Shown: positions 8,187-17,576, counted from the stretch's first letter. The stretch is DNA of 64,000 nucleotides from Streptomyces sp. CB03234 (GCF_001905885.1 NZ_LIYH01000008.1:62001-126000), one strand, 5' to 3'. Program-made: numbers and translations. Notes: generated from the letters alone by a model not told the origin.

Positions 8187-8210
8187 GATGCAACGTTGTT
8201 ATATCACGTT
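8187..8210 (+). promoter_or_regulatory. TetR-type operator candidate, copy 1
   Basis: Contains the direct-strand blocks ATGCAAC, GTTATAT and ACGTT, separated by three and one bases. AACGT at 8192-8196 and ACGTT at 8206-8210 form dyad half-sites. The same blocks with the same spacing and orientation toward the next gene occur at 17674-17697. The copies match at 19 of 24 positions. It lies between the divergent TetR and hydrolase genes. Confidence 0.65.
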
Positions 8211-8243
8211 GTTTTCTCAGCGTTTCTTCTCTGTGGAGGGCCC

Positions 8244-9938
8244 ATGAGCCTTGCCGTCGAGCGCGTCACCCCCCAGCCCGTCCCCCCGCAGGCGCAGCAG
8301 CACATGGTGCGCATGCGGGACGGAGTGCTGCTGGCCACCGACGTCTACGGCGCCCGCCCCGACCCCGCCCCGACCGTGCTCGTCCGCCTGCCGTACGACA
8401 AGAACAGCCGTTACGTCTTCTTCGAGAAGGTGGCGGAGCGGTTCACGGCACGCGGTTACGTGATGGTGGTCCAGGACGTCCGGGGCAAGTTCCGCTCGCA
8501 GGGCGAGACTCTGGGCTGGACCGGCGAGGTGGACGACGGGTACGACACCATCGAGTGGGTGACGCACCAGCCGTGGTCCAACGGCCTCGTGGGCATGTTC
8601 GGCGACTCGTACTACGGCTTCACCCAGTGGTCGGCGGTCGCCGGCCAGCATCCCGCCCTCCGGGCGATCGTGCCCCGGGTGACCTGCACCAGCAACGGCC
8701 CCGGGGTGGCGAGTTACGACACCGGGTCCGGCCGGCAGCCGTTGTGGCTGGAGGGCGCCGACTACCAGGCGCACCACTGGATCGACAACGACAGCTACGA
8801 GTACGAGGCCGACCTCACCACGCGTCCGCTGATCGCCGCGTACGAACAGGCCTTCGCGGTCATCGGGAAGCGCTCGGCGGGCTTCGACCTGATCGTCGGC
8901 GGCATCCCGCTGCCCCCGTACAACGGACCGCACCCCTACGACGCCCGTCCGGTACCGGTGCTGCACTGCGTGGGCTGGTTCGACAACCTCGGCATCGCCC
9001 ACATGCGGGACTACACCGAACTGGCCCGGCGCCCCGGCTGGTCGGCGGTGCAGTACCTGGTCGCCGACACGACGGACCACGAGAACTACTTCCTCGAGAA
9101 CGCCCCGGTGACCCCGGGCACCGATCACATGGCCGACGAGGCCGCTCTCGACACCATGCTGGACTCCTACACCGGGCCCGCGCTGGAGTTCTTCGACGTC
9201 TTCCTCAAGGGCAGTGCCCGGCCCGAGTCGCTGCCGCGCGTGCGGTGGAAGCTCGGGCACGTCGGCTGGCGTACGGCGACGGCCTGGCCGCCGCCGGAGG
9301 CCGCGCCGGTCGACCTGTACCTGGGGGAACCGGCAGCGGCCACCGGCCCGGTGCCGGGCGGGCGCCTCGACGCCGCGCCGTCGTCGGGCACGGGATCCGT
9401 GGAATGGCGGTACGACCCGGACGACCTCGTACCCTCCGCCACCGAGAACACCTTCATGCTGCTGCGTGACCATCCGGACGAGCGCCCCACGGCGGACCGG
9501 GACGACGTCCTGGTCTTCACCGGCCCGGCGTCCGGCACGCCGCTCGACCTCGCCGGGCCCGTGCACGCGGTGCTCCACGTGGACAGCACCGCGCCCACGT
9601 TCGATGTGTTCGTCCGGCTCCTCGACCTCGCCCCGGACGGCACCGCACGGCTGATCGTGCGGGGCTGCGCGCAGCTGGACACGGCCGACGGCGCGGGCGA
9701 GGCGGAGATCGCGCTGGGCCACACCGGCTACCGGCTGCGCCCGGGGCACCGGCTCGCGCTCGTGATCGCCAGCAGCGACTTCCCCAACCACCTGCCCAAC
9801 TCCGGCTCCACCGAGAACCCGTGGCTGACCGTCACCCCCAAGGCGAGCCTCCAGACGCTGCGGACCGGCCGCGCCCACCCCTCACGCCTGCGCCTCACCG
9901 TCCTGCCCGCCGGCGCCACCAGGGGTGAGCGGCCATGA
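8244..9938 (+). CDS. CocE/NonD family hydrolase (peptidase S15-like)
   Basis: A 564-residue alpha/beta hydrolase with a C-terminal jelly-roll domain, the architecture of cocaine esterase and X-Pro dipeptidyl peptidases. The nucleophile is S122 in GDSYYG, and the N-terminal MRMRDGVLLATDVYG opening is typical. The C-terminal part (about residues 310-560) carries the galactose-binding-like fold. It has no signal peptide. GGAGGG lies 3 bases before the chosen ATG at 8244. Its stop overlaps the first permease start, so it heads an ABC uptake operon and probably hydrolyses an imported ester, amide or peptide. Confidence 0.9.
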   Translation: MSLAVERVTPQPVPPQAQQHMVRMRDGVLLATDVYGARPDPAPTVLVRLPYDKNSRYVFFEKVAERFTARGYVMVVQDVRGKFRSQGETLGWTGEVDDGYDTIEWVTHQPWSNGLVGMFGDSYYGFTQWSAVAGQHPALRAIVPRVTCTSNGPGVASYDTGSGRQPLWLEGADYQAHHWIDNDSYEYEADLTTRPLIAAYEQAFAVIGKRSAGFDLIVGGIPLPPYNGPHPYDARPVPVLHCVGWFDNLGIAHMRDYTELARRPGWSAVQYLVADTTDHENYFLENAPVTPGTDHMADEAALDTMLDSYTGPALEFFDVFLKGSARPESLPRVRWKLGHVGWRTATAWPPPEAAPVDLYLGEPAAATGPVPGGRLDAAPSSGTGSVEWRYDPDDLVPSATENTFMLLRDHPDERPTADRDDVLVFTGPASGTPLDLAGPVHAVLHVDSTAPTFDVFVRLLDLAPDGTARLIVRGCAQLDTADGAGEAEIALGHTGYRLRPGHRLALVIASSDFPNHLPNSGSTENPWLTVTPKASLQTLRTGRAHPSRLRLTVLPAGATRGERP

Positions 9939-10888
9939 CGCTCCGGTTCGTCGCCACCCGGCTGGGCACGCTCGTGGTGACCGTCCTCGCCTCCAGCCTG
10001 GCCATCTACGGCGCCCTGTTCCTCACCCCCGGCGACCCCGCCACGCTGCTCGTCGGCGGCAGCCGCAGCCCCGACCCCGAGGTACTGGAGCAGATCCACC
10101 GCGAATACCACCTGGACGATCCGTTCCTCGCGGGCTACTGGCACTGGCTGAGCAGCTTCGCCCAGGGCGACTTCGGCAAGTCCCTGGTCTACCGCGACTC
10201 CGTCGCGGGCCTCATCGGCGCCCGCGCGGGCGACACCGTCGCGCTGGTGGCGTACGCCTCCGTCCTGGTCCTCCTCGCCGGCACGCTCATCGGCACGGTC
10301 GCCGCACTGCGCGGGGGGCGGACCGAGACGCTGGCCACGACGCTCACGGCGGGCGCGATGGCGGTGCCGACGTTCATCATGTCGGTCCTGCTCATCTGGG
10401 TGTTCGCCGTCCAGCTGCCGTGGTTCCCGGTGTACGGCTCCGGCGAGGGCTTCGCCGGCACCCTGTCGCACCTGACGCTGCCGGCGCTCGCGCTGGCGGT
10501 GACGTGGACCGGTTACGTCGCCCAGGTGACCCGGACGGCGGTGCGCGCGGAGATGCGCTCGGAGCATGTGGAGACCGCCCGCAGCCGGGGCGTACCCGAA
10601 CGGACCGTCATCAGACGGCACGTGCTGCACAACGCGTCCGGCCCCGTGTGCGCGGTGTCCGGCGTGGGCGTCGCGGGCCTCATCGCCACCGCCGCCGTCG
10701 CCGAGCAGGCGTTCGGGACCGGTGGCCTGGGCGCCCTCATGATCGAGGCGGCGTCGAAGCAGGACATGGCCGTGGTCCAGGCCGTGTCTTTGATCTTCGT
10801 GGTCGTGTTCGTCGTCATCAACACCGCCGTCGACCTGGTCAGCGCCGCGCTCGACCCCCGGGCGGCCGCACAGAAGGGGACCGGATGA
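9935..10888 (+). CDS. ABC transporter permease, DppB/OppB type
   Basis: A 317-residue integral membrane protein with the N-terminal pattern of peptide/nickel permeases (FVATRLGTLVVTVLASSLAIYGALFLTPGDPA). The EAA-type loop is AEMRSEHVETARSRGVPERTVIRRHVLHNA (about residues 204-233). It pairs with the next gene to form the transmembrane pore for an oligopeptide-class substrate. The ATG overlaps the hydrolase stop by 4 bases. Confidence 0.92.
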   Translation: MTLRFVATRLGTLVVTVLASSLAIYGALFLTPGDPATLLVGGSRSPDPEVLEQIHREYHLDDPFLAGYWHWLSSFAQGDFGKSLVYRDSVAGLIGARAGDTVALVAYASVLVLLAGTLIGTVAALRGGRTETLATTLTAGAMAVPTFIMSVLLIWVFAVQLPWFPVYGSGEGFAGTLSHLTLPALALAVTWTGYVAQVTRTAVRAEMRSEHVETARSRGVPERTVIRRHVLHNASGPVCAVSGVGVAGLIATAAVAEQAFGTGGLGALMIEAASKQDMAVVQAVSLIFVVVFVVINTAVDLVSAALDPRAAAQKGTG

Positions 10889-11754
10889 GCACCGCCTTGT
10901 TCAGCCGTACCGCGCGCATACCCGGTGCCAAGGCCCGGACCGGGCGCCCGCGCGACCGTGTGACGCTCGCCGCCGGCGGTGTGGTGGCCCTGTTCGTCCT
11001 GCTGGCCGCGGTGGGCCCGCTGGTCGCCCCGTACGACCCCAACGCCGTCGACCCGCTGGGCGTCAACGCCGGGCCCTCCGGGGCGCACCTGCTGGGCACG
11101 GACGACACCGGACGCGACATCCTCTCCAGGCTCATCTGCGGTACGCGTTCCAGCCTGGCGGCCCCGGCCCTGGTGATCCTGATCTCCACCACGCTCGGCA
11201 CGCTGCTCGCGCTGACCGCCGCCTGGGCCGGGGGGTGGCTCGACCGGTTCGTATCCGGCGCCCTGGACGTGGTGTTCGGGTTCCCGGGCCTGATCATGGC
11301 GGTGCTCGCCGCCGCCGTCTTCGGAGCCGGGCTCGCCGCCCCGGTGGTGGCCCTGTCGATCGCGTACCTCCCGCTGATCACCCGGGTGGTGCGGTCGGCC
11401 GCGCTCAAGGAGCGCAACCTGCCGTACGTCTCTGCGCTCCAGCTCCTCGGGGCGCCCACCCCTCGGATCTGGCTGCGGCACCTGCTGCCGAATCTGCTGC
11501 CCCTCGTTCTCGTCCAGGCCACCATCGGCTTCGGGTACGCCCTCCTCGACGTGGCCGCCATCTCGTTCCTGGGGCTGGGCAGCCAGCCGCCGGACCCCGA
11601 GTGGGGACTGATGGTGGCCAACGGGGCCCCCTCGATCCTCGCCGGCCAGCCGCAGCAGTCGCTGTACGCGGGCCTCGTCATCCTCGTGGTGGTGGTCGCG
11701 TTCAACCTGCTGGGAACGGGGCTGTCCCGCCGCCTGCTCGGAGAAAACGCATGA
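10885..11754 (+). CDS. ABC transporter permease, DppC/OppC type
   Basis: A 289-residue partner permease with the LLGTDDTGRDILSRLICGTRSSL motif (about residues 71-93) that marks DppC/OppC proteins. Membrane segments and the cytoplasmic coupling loop (VRSAALKERNLPYVSALQLLGAPTPRIWLRHLLPN) follow. It overlaps the upstream permease by 4 bases and the downstream ATPase gene by 4 bases, consistent with equimolar translation of the complex. Confidence 0.92.
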   Translation: MSTALFSRTARIPGAKARTGRPRDRVTLAAGGVVALFVLLAAVGPLVAPYDPNAVDPLGVNAGPSGAHLLGTDDTGRDILSRLICGTRSSLAAPALVILISTTLGTLLALTAAWAGGWLDRFVSGALDVVFGFPGLIMAVLAAAVFGAGLAAPVVALSIAYLPLITRVVRSAALKERNLPYVSALQLLGAPTPRIWLRHLLPNLLPLVLVQATIGFGYALLDVAAISFLGLGSQPPDPEWGLMVANGAPSILAGQPQQSLYAGLVILVVVVAFNLLGTGLSRRLLGENA

Positions 11755-12746
11755 CATCCTCCCCCCTGCTGCACATCGAGGGGCTCAGCCTCGAACTGCC
11801 CCTGGACGGAACGCTGAAGACCGTCGTCCACCGCGCGGACCTGAGCATCGCCGAAGGGCGGGCCGTCGCCCTGGTGGGCGAGTCGGGATCGGGCAAGTCC
11901 CTGACGGCCCGTTCGGTTCTGCGCCTGCTGCCCCAGGGCGCCCGGATGCGCGGCGAGCTGCTCTTCGCCGGCGAGTCCGTACCCGGCATGTCCCGGGAAC
12001 GGCTGCGTACGTTCCGTGCCGGCGACGTCGCCATGGTGTTCCAGGATCCACGGGCGCACGTCAACCCGGCCCGTAGCGTCGGCGACTTCCTGGTGGAGGG
12101 GCTGACGACCGCTCGCGGTGTTCCCGCCGCCGAGGCCGTCGCCAAGGTGACCGGCATCCTGCGGGAGGTCGGCATCGGCGACGCGGAACGGCGCATGCGG
12201 CAGCGGCCGCACGAGCTGTCGGGCGGCCTGCTGCAACGCGTCATGATCGCCGCCGCGCTGGCCGCCGAACCCCGGCTGCTGCTCGCCGACGAGCCGACCA
12301 CCGCGCTGGACGTGACGACGCAGGAGGAGGTGATGGCCATCATCGGCGAGGCCCGGGAAGCCCGCGGGCTCGCCATGCTGTTCATCACGCACGACCTGGA
12401 ACTGGCCGCCGCCGTGTGCGACCGGGTCGTGGTGATGTACGCGGGTTCGACCGTCGAGGAACTCCCGGCCGGCCTGCTGCGGTCGCGGGCCGGTCACCCG
12501 TACACGCGCGCCCTGCTCGCGTCCCGCCCGGCGGTCGGCGACACCGGCGCCGAGCTGCGGGCCATCGCGGGCAGGCCGCTGTCCGGGTTCGAGGTACCGG
12601 CGGGGTGTGCCTTCAGCGACCGGTGTCCCGATGTGCGGGAGCTGTGCCGCGTCGAGCGGCCCGCACCGCGTTCCGCGGGCGAGTCCACGGCGGCCTGCCA
12701 CTTCCCCCACACGCACTCGCCCGAGGAGGCCGGCACGCATGCTTGA
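11751..12746 (+). CDS. ABC transporter ATP-binding protein, DppD/OppD type
   Basis: A 331-residue ATPase. Walker A is GESGSGKS (about residues 43-50), the signature is LSGGLLQRVMIA and Walker B is LLLADEPTTALD. The C-terminal oligopeptide domain contains the Cys cluster CAFSDRCPDVRELCRVERP, which in this family often binds an iron-sulfur cluster. It energises the permease pair together with the following ATPase. The stop lies inside the next gene (8-base overlap). Confidence 0.92.
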   Translation: MTSSPLLHIEGLSLELPLDGTLKTVVHRADLSIAEGRAVALVGESGSGKSLTARSVLRLLPQGARMRGELLFAGESVPGMSRERLRTFRAGDVAMVFQDPRAHVNPARSVGDFLVEGLTTARGVPAAEAVAKVTGILREVGIGDAERRMRQRPHELSGGLLQRVMIAAALAAEPRLLLADEPTTALDVTTQEEVMAIIGEAREARGLAMLFITHDLELAAAVCDRVVVMYAGSTVEELPAGLLRSRAGHPYTRALLASRPAVGDTGAELRAIAGRPLSGFEVPAGCAFSDRCPDVRELCRVERPAPRSAGESTAACHFPHTHSPEEAGTHA

Positions 12747-13527
12747 GGTAACGAACCTGCGCAAGGTGTTCGGCGACTTCGTCGCCGTCGACGACGTCAC
12801 CTTCCGCCTTCCCGAGCAGGGGTCACTGGCGGTCGTCGGTGAGTCGGGATCCGGCAAGACGACCACCGCTCGCATGATCGCCGGGCTGGAGGCGCCCAGT
12901 GGGGGGCGGATCGTGGTCGCGGGAAGCGAGCGCCGGCCAGGGCGCGTGCGGCGGGGTGAGCGGCGTGCCCGGGGCCGGCAGATCCAGATGGTCTTCCAGG
13001 ACCCCTACTCCTCGCTCGACCGGCGCCAGCGGGTGTGCGACGCGGTCGCGGAGGCCGTCGCGCTGCACCAGCCGCTGCGGGGCGAGGCGCTGCGGGCCCG
13101 GGTCGCGGAACTGTTCGACATGGTGGGCCTGGACGAGCGGCAGGCCACGTCCCTGCCCAAGGCCCTCTCGGGCGGCCAGCGCCAACGCGTCGCCATCGCC
13201 CGCGCGCTCGCCGCCGAACCGCGGGTGCTGATCCTCGATGAGGCGATCGCCGCACTGGACGTGTCGATCCAGGCCCAGATCCTGGGGCTGCTCGCCCGCA
13301 TCCGGGCCACCACGGGGACGTCCCTGCTGTTCATCACCCACGACCTCGGCGCCGTGCGGCACATCAGCGACGAAGTCCTGGTGATGCGGTCCGGGAAGGT
13401 CGTCGAGTACGGCCCGGTCGCGGAGGTCCTGGACCACCCGGGGGACGCGTACACGCGCCGCCTGATCGGCTCCATCCCCAAGCCGGGCTGGAAACCTCGC
13501 AGACGGGCGCACCAGGCCGTGGCCTGA
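12739..13527 (+). CDS. ABC transporter ATP-binding protein, DppF/OppF type
   Basis: A 262-residue ATPase with Walker A GESGSGKT, signature LSGGQRQRVAIARAL and Walker B VLILDEAIAALD. It is shorter than typical OppF because the C-terminal Cys-containing oligopeptide domain is missing: the protein stops soon after DAYTRRLIGSIP. It ends the five-gene transcript and is followed at once by a strong hairpin. The solute-binding protein is not in this operon but in the oppositely oriented one at 15930-17576. Confidence 0.9.
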   Translation: MLEVTNLRKVFGDFVAVDDVTFRLPEQGSLAVVGESGSGKTTTARMIAGLEAPSGGRIVVAGSERRPGRVRRGERRARGRQIQMVFQDPYSSLDRRQRVCDAVAEAVALHQPLRGEALRARVAELFDMVGLDERQATSLPKALSGGQRQRVAIARALAAEPRVLILDEAIAALDVSIQAQILGLLARIRATTGTSLLFITHDLGAVRHISDEVLVMRSGKVVEYGPVAEVLDHPGDAYTRRLIGSIPKPGWKPRRRAHQAVA

Positions 13528-13532
13528 CGCAC

Positions 13533-13584
13533 GACGAAGGGCGCTTGTCCGGGCACACAGGGGGCCGGACAAGCGCCCTTCGTC
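13533..13584. terminator. Strong bidirectional terminator
   Basis: Perfect 20-base arms (13533-13552 and 13565-13584) around a 12-base loop, located between the convergent DppF-type ATPase gene and the oxygenase gene. It can stop transcription from both sides. Confidence 0.85.
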
Positions 13585-13589
13585 ATGCG

Positions 13590-14270
13590 TCAGGCGTACA
13601 GCTCGCGGGCGGAGGGCGTGGGCCGGCGCGTGGCGTACGGAGTGGTGTAGGCGAAGTTGACGACCGTGCGGCGCACGCCGGTTCGGGCGAGCGGGGTGAC
13701 CCGGTGCGCGGTGGTGTCGCTGCGCAGCAGGTAGGCGTCGCCCGGCCGGTGGTGGACCGCGCGGACCGAGGGGGCGTCGAGGTCGCGCAGTGACGCGGCG
13801 CGGGGCACGTACTCCAGGAGACCGCCGTCGTCCGGTGCGCCGGGTGCTTCGAGGAAGAGCACCAGGGCGTACGGGTAGTCGTCGGTGTGGGCGCCGTGGG
13901 TGTCGCCCCGGCGGTGCAGGATGTTCAGCACGTGCCGCTCGACCTGATCGGGGACGCCGGTGATCTCGTCCCCGGTGAGTGCGGACAGCAGGGCGCGCAG
14001 CCCCTCGTCGGCGTACGCCTCCGGAATGATGCGGGACTCCTGGGCGATCACCTGGCCGCCGAGGGTGGTCATATGGCGCGGCGATGCGTCCATGCACGTC
14101 ATGGCGAAGTCGCGGCGGCGCGCGACTTTCTCCAGCCGGGCCGCTTCCTCGCGCAGGTCGGCCTGTCCTCGCGGGCTGAGCAGGCCGCGCAGGGGCGCGT
14201 ACCCGTCGGCCAGGAATCGTCGCCGGGCCTGCTCCGAGGCCGATGCCGATGTGCGGGGGATCACGAACAT
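13590..14270 (-). CDS. Fe(II)/2-oxoglutarate-dependent oxygenase (ArpA/BesD-like family)
   Basis: A 226-residue double-stranded beta-helix oxygenase. The iron triad is H128 and D130 (HTD) with H189 (TTAHRVTP), and R200 or R201 in TGVRRTVVNFAY is placed to bind 2-oxoglutarate. The middle of the protein (HVLNILHRRGDTHGAHTDDYPYALVLFLEAP) resembles the group containing the BesD amino-acid halogenase, but the Asp ligand is kept, so hydroxylation is more likely than halogenation. It stands alone between the two arms of the TetR module. Its start has a GGAGG about 9 bases upstream. Amino acids or short peptides are plausible substrates, by inference only. Confidence 0.75.
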   Translation of the reverse strand: MFVIPRTSASASEQARRRFLADGYAPLRGLLSPRGQADLREEAARLEKVARRRDFAMTCMDASPRHMTTLGGQVIAQESRIIPEAYADEGLRALLSALTGDEITGVPDQVERHVLNILHRRGDTHGAHTDDYPYALVLFLEAPGAPDDGGLLEYVPRAASLRDLDAPSVRAVHHRPGDAYLLRSDTTAHRVTPLARTGVRRTVVNFAYTTPYATRRPTPSARELYA

Positions 14271-14376
14271 GAGGGGTGGCCTCCCCCGCCGGGCGACTCC
14301 CCATGCCGGGGCGGCGCAGGACGGCCGGAAGACGCCGCCGCGGAATGACCTCCCACGGTCGGGACCGGACACGGTC

Positions 14377-14417
14377 GCGCCCCCTCGCCGGCCCCCGGAG
14401 GGCGGGCGAGGGGGCGC
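14377..14417 (-). terminator. Terminator after the amidase gene
   Basis: Perfect 13-base GC-rich arms (14377-14389, 14405-14417) with a 15-base loop begin 28 bases after the amidase stop and would end the solute-binding-protein/amidase transcript. Confidence 0.7.
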
Positions 14418-14445
14418 ATGCGCGTGTCGCGGCCGGTCGCCCGGC

Positions 14446-15897
14446 TCAGGCGGCGCCGGACGGCGCCAGCGGCGGCCGGGTCCGCTCGGCGCGGGCCTCG
14501 ATCTCCGTGGCCGCGTGGAGGAGCAGGTTCTCGCGGAACCGCCCACCGATCAGCTGTACACCGGACGGGAGCCCGTCCCGGAGGCCGGTGGGTACCGACA
14601 TCGCCGGGAAGCCGAGCACCGGGACGGCCTGCATGGGCCACTGCGCGGCGAGCAGTTCGCGTACGCGGGCGTCGCCCGCCAGGTCCGCGTCCTGTTCGAA
14701 CGGGGGCTCGGCCGACACGGGCGTCAGCAGGATCCGGTCGTCGCCGAGGTACTGCTGGAGCCGGGTGATGAGGGTGCCGCGCCGCGCGTAGCCCTTGATG
14801 TAGGCCTCCAGCGTGGGCCGCTCGCCCCAGTGCTCGGTGGCCGCGGCGAACGACGAGGCGAGCGAGAGCCGCACCGTGTCGTCGCCGAACCGTTCGATCT
14901 CCGGCATCATCGTGCGCAGCTCCTCGTAGAGCAGCAGCGACCACAGCCGCGCCGCCTCGCCGAGCAGCGGCAGCTCGGCCTCCTCCACCTCGTAGCCGGC
15001 TTCGCCGAGCCAGGCGGCCGCGCTGTCGATGGCCGCCTCCACGGCCGGGTGCGGCTTGGCCAGTCCGGCGTCGCGGACGACGGCGACCTTCACCGGGCGC
15101 GGCTCGCCGAGCGGCGGGCGCGCCGGGAGGCCGACCGGGTCCAGGAGGTCGGGGGTCACCATGGCGTGCAGGCCCAGCCGGACGTCGTCGACCGTCCAGC
15201 CCAGCGGTCCGTGCACCGCCATGGTCTGGAAGGAGAGCGGGGCGTCGAACTCCGCTCCCTGGGCCGGCTCGGTGGCGGAGACGAGGCCCACCGTGGGCCG
15301 GAGGCCGACGGCGCCGCAGCAGTAGGCCGGGAACCGGATGGAACCGCCGATGTCGTTGCCCTGGGCGATGGGCACCATCCCGGACGCGACCGCGGCGGCG
15401 GCGCCGCCGGAGGACCCGCCGGGGGTGTGGGCGCTGCTCCACGGGTTGAGCGTCCGGCCGTGCAGGTCGTTGCCGGTGAACCACCGTACGGCGAACGCGG
15501 GGCTGTTGCTGCGGCCCATGAGGTTCGCGCCCGCCCGGCGCAGGGCGGCGACGCACGCCGCGTCGTCCCCGGCGACGGCGCCGGCCCAGGCGGGGATTCC
15601 GTGGGAGCTGGCGTATCCGCGCTGCGAGGTGTTGATCTTGATGGAGACCGGTACGCCGTGCAGCGGTTCCAGCGGCTCACCGGCGGCGACCTTCGCGTCC
15701 GCCTCCGCGGCCTGGGCGAGTGCCTCCTCGGGGCGGATGTCCACGAGGGCGTTGACGGCCGGGTTGGTCTCGTCGATCCGCTGGAGGAACGCCTGCGCGA
15801 CCTCGGTGGCGGAGAAGGCCTTGTCGCGGATGCCGGCGGCCAGTTCGGCGGCGGAGTGGTCCCACAGCGGCTTCTCGCCCGGGCTGCTGGTGCTCAT
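14446..15897 (-). CDS. Amidase (amidase signature family)
   Basis: A 483-residue cytoplasmic amidase. The Ser-cisSer-Lys triad is visible: K87 in GVPVSIKIN, S162 in TPGGSSGG and S186 in NDIGGSIRFPA, with the usual 24-residue spacing between the serines. The start at 15897 is chosen because AAGGAG precedes it; upstream in-frame codons belong to the preceding gene. It follows the solute-binding-protein gene by 32 bases and probably hydrolyses an amide brought in by the ABC transporter. The exact amide is unknown. Confidence 0.92.
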   Translation of the reverse strand: MSTSSPGEKPLWDHSAAELAAGIRDKAFSATEVAQAFLQRIDETNPAVNALVDIRPEEALAQAAEADAKVAAGEPLEPLHGVPVSIKINTSQRGYASSHGIPAWAGAVAGDDAACVAALRRAGANLMGRSNSPAFAVRWFTGNDLHGRTLNPWSSAHTPGGSSGGAAAAVASGMVPIAQGNDIGGSIRFPAYCCGAVGLRPTVGLVSATEPAQGAEFDAPLSFQTMAVHGPLGWTVDDVRLGLHAMVTPDLLDPVGLPARPPLGEPRPVKVAVVRDAGLAKPHPAVEAAIDSAAAWLGEAGYEVEEAELPLLGEAARLWSLLLYEELRTMMPEIERFGDDTVRLSLASSFAAATEHWGERPTLEAYIKGYARRGTLITRLQQYLGDDRILLTPVSAEPPFEQDADLAGDARVRELLAAQWPMQAVPVLGFPAMSVPTGLRDGLPSGVQLIGGRFRENLLLHAATEIEARAERTRPPLAPSGAA

Positions 15898-15929
15898 CGT
15901 CGTCTCCTTGAGGGTGAGGGGTGCGCGGG

Positions 15930-17576
15930 TCACTTCGCGGTGCCGCCGAGGTACGCGGCCCACGGCATGCCCATGTAGGCGAAGGAGGTGGGCGCGCCGC
16001 TGATGCGCTTGTTCATGTACATCCGTTCGTGGGTGGCGGCGAGGTGGATCACCGGGACGGTGGGGGTGAAGAGGGCCTGGGCTTCACCGAAGGCCTTGGC
16101 CGAGGCCTGGGGGTCGGAGGACGTACGGGCCTGCTGGAGGAGCCGGGTCACGGCGGGGTTGTCGTAGCCGGTCCAGTTGAACAACCCGCGCGGGGTGACC
16201 ATTTCCGCCACGTACGCCGCGGGGTCGGGCATGCCGACGTACCCGAAGGTGAGGATCAGGTCGATGCCCTGGCGGATGGAGGGGTCGTAGAAGAGCGAGG
16301 ACATCTCGGTGGGCTGCAGCAGCCGGAGCTGTATGTCGACCCCGAGCTTCTTGGCGGCGGCCTGGAGGAACGTGAGCGTCTGCAGTCCCTTCTGGTCACC
16401 CGCCGGGATCGCCGCCACCAGGGGCCGTGACACGGGGCCGACCTGGGCCATCAGTTTCCTGGCCCGCTCCAGGTCGGGCGCGGGGGCGGCCGGCAGGGCC
16501 GCGTAGGCGGCGTCGTACCGGTCGGCCGCCTTGTCGCCGCGCCATGTGAGGGGCGGGACGAGCGACTTCAGGGGCGTGGCGTCGCCGCCGAACACGTTCT
16601 TGATCAGTGCGGTCCGGTCCAGGGAGAGCGACAGGGCGTCCAGGAGCCGGCGGTCCGCGGCGGGGGACTGGGCGCTGCCGGGGACCAGCAGGACGTTCTG
16701 GGTGGACGGGCCGAGGTAGGTGTCGCCGTTGCCGGCCCTGGCGAGCGCGGTGGCACTGCTGGGCGGCAGTTCGTAGGTGCCGTCCACTTCGCCGGAGAGG
16801 AGGGCGCTGGTCAGTGTGTTGCTGTTGGTGATGAAGGTGAAGACGAGTTCGCCGACCTTGGGCTTGAGCCGGGCGTCCCAGTAGGCGTCGTTGCGTTCGA
16901 GGGTGATGCTGTGGCCGGACTTCCAGGAGGCCAGCTTGAACGGCCCGGTGCACATGAGTCCGCCCTTGGCGGTGCCGTAGGCGGCGCCGGCCTTCTGGGC
17001 GTACGCCTTCCGGCTGACCGCGCCGAAGGACGTCGACAGGGCTTTGGGGAGGGTCTGGTCGTACGTCCTGGTGCGCAGGGTCACCTGGTGCGGGCCGGTG
17101 GCCTTGATCGACGTCACCGCGGCGAGGTAGTTCCCGTACAGCGCCTGCGTCTTGGGGTCGGTCTGCCGTTCCAGGCTGTGGATCACGTCCTCGGGCGTCA
17201 TGCGGGAGCCGTCCCAGAACGTCACGTCCGCCCGGAGGTCGAGCACCAGGGTGCGGTTGTCCTTCCAGGTCACCTTGCGGGCCAGGCCGGGGCTCAGGGA
17301 GAAGTCCGCGTTCATCCGCGTCAGTGTGTCGCAGAGGTTCGCCTCGACCGTCTGGGGCGAGTAGTCACCGACCTTCGCCGGGTCCAGGGTCGTGGGCTCG
17401 CCGTAGGGCAGTGCCCAGGTGACCCGGTCCACCGCGCCGGTACCGGGCGTTGTGGTGGTGGTGAGCCGGAGGGGGCGGGGCGCGCCGCCGGATCCGTTGG
17501 ACGTGGAGGTGCAGGACGTGGTGGCCAGCACACCCACGCTGATGAGCACCGTCAGCACCGGTCTTCTTGCAGCCAT
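15930..17576 (-). CDS. ABC transporter solute-binding lipoprotein (peptide/nickel class, family 5)
   Basis: A 548-residue extracellular lipoprotein. The signal peptide ends in the lipobox LATTSC, so C22 is lipidated. The family 5 start (VDRVTWALPYGEPTTLDPAKVGDYSPQTVEANLCDTL) and the segments FWDGSRMTPEDVIHSLERQ and GPFKLASWKSGHSITLERNDAYW are clear. It is the only binding protein near the permeases and ATPases at 9935-13527 and shares an upstream operator-like element with that operon, so it very likely delivers substrate to them. AAGGAG lies 8 bases before the ATG. Confidence 0.93.
   Translation of the reverse strand: MAARRPVLTVLISVGVLATTSCTSTSNGSGGAPRPLRLTTTTTPGTGAVDRVTWALPYGEPTTLDPAKVGDYSPQTVEANLCDTLTRMNADFSLSPGLARKVTWKDNRTLVLDLRADVTFWDGSRMTPEDVIHSLERQTDPKTQALYGNYLAAVTSIKATGPHQVTLRTRTYDQTLPKALSTSFGAVSRKAYAQKAGAAYGTAKGGLMCTGPFKLASWKSGHSITLERNDAYWDARLKPKVGELVFTFITNSNTLTSALLSGEVDGTYELPPSSATALARAGNGDTYLGPSTQNVLLVPGSAQSPAADRRLLDALSLSLDRTALIKNVFGGDATPLKSLVPPLTWRGDKAADRYDAAYAALPAAPAPDLERARKLMAQVGPVSRPLVAAIPAGDQKGLQTLTFLQAAAKKLGVDIQLRLLQPTEMSSLFYDPSIRQGIDLILTFGYVGMPDPAAYVAEMVTPRGLFNWTGYDNPAVTRLLQQARTSSDPQASAKAFGEAQALFTPTVPVIHLAATHERMYMNKRISGAPTSFAYMGMPWAAYLGGTAK

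Noticed and set aside
13590..14270. Interpretation of the oxygenase as a BesD-like halogenase
   Set aside because: Halogenases of this group replace the Asp ligand by Gly or Ala to make room for chloride; here H128 and D130 are both present.
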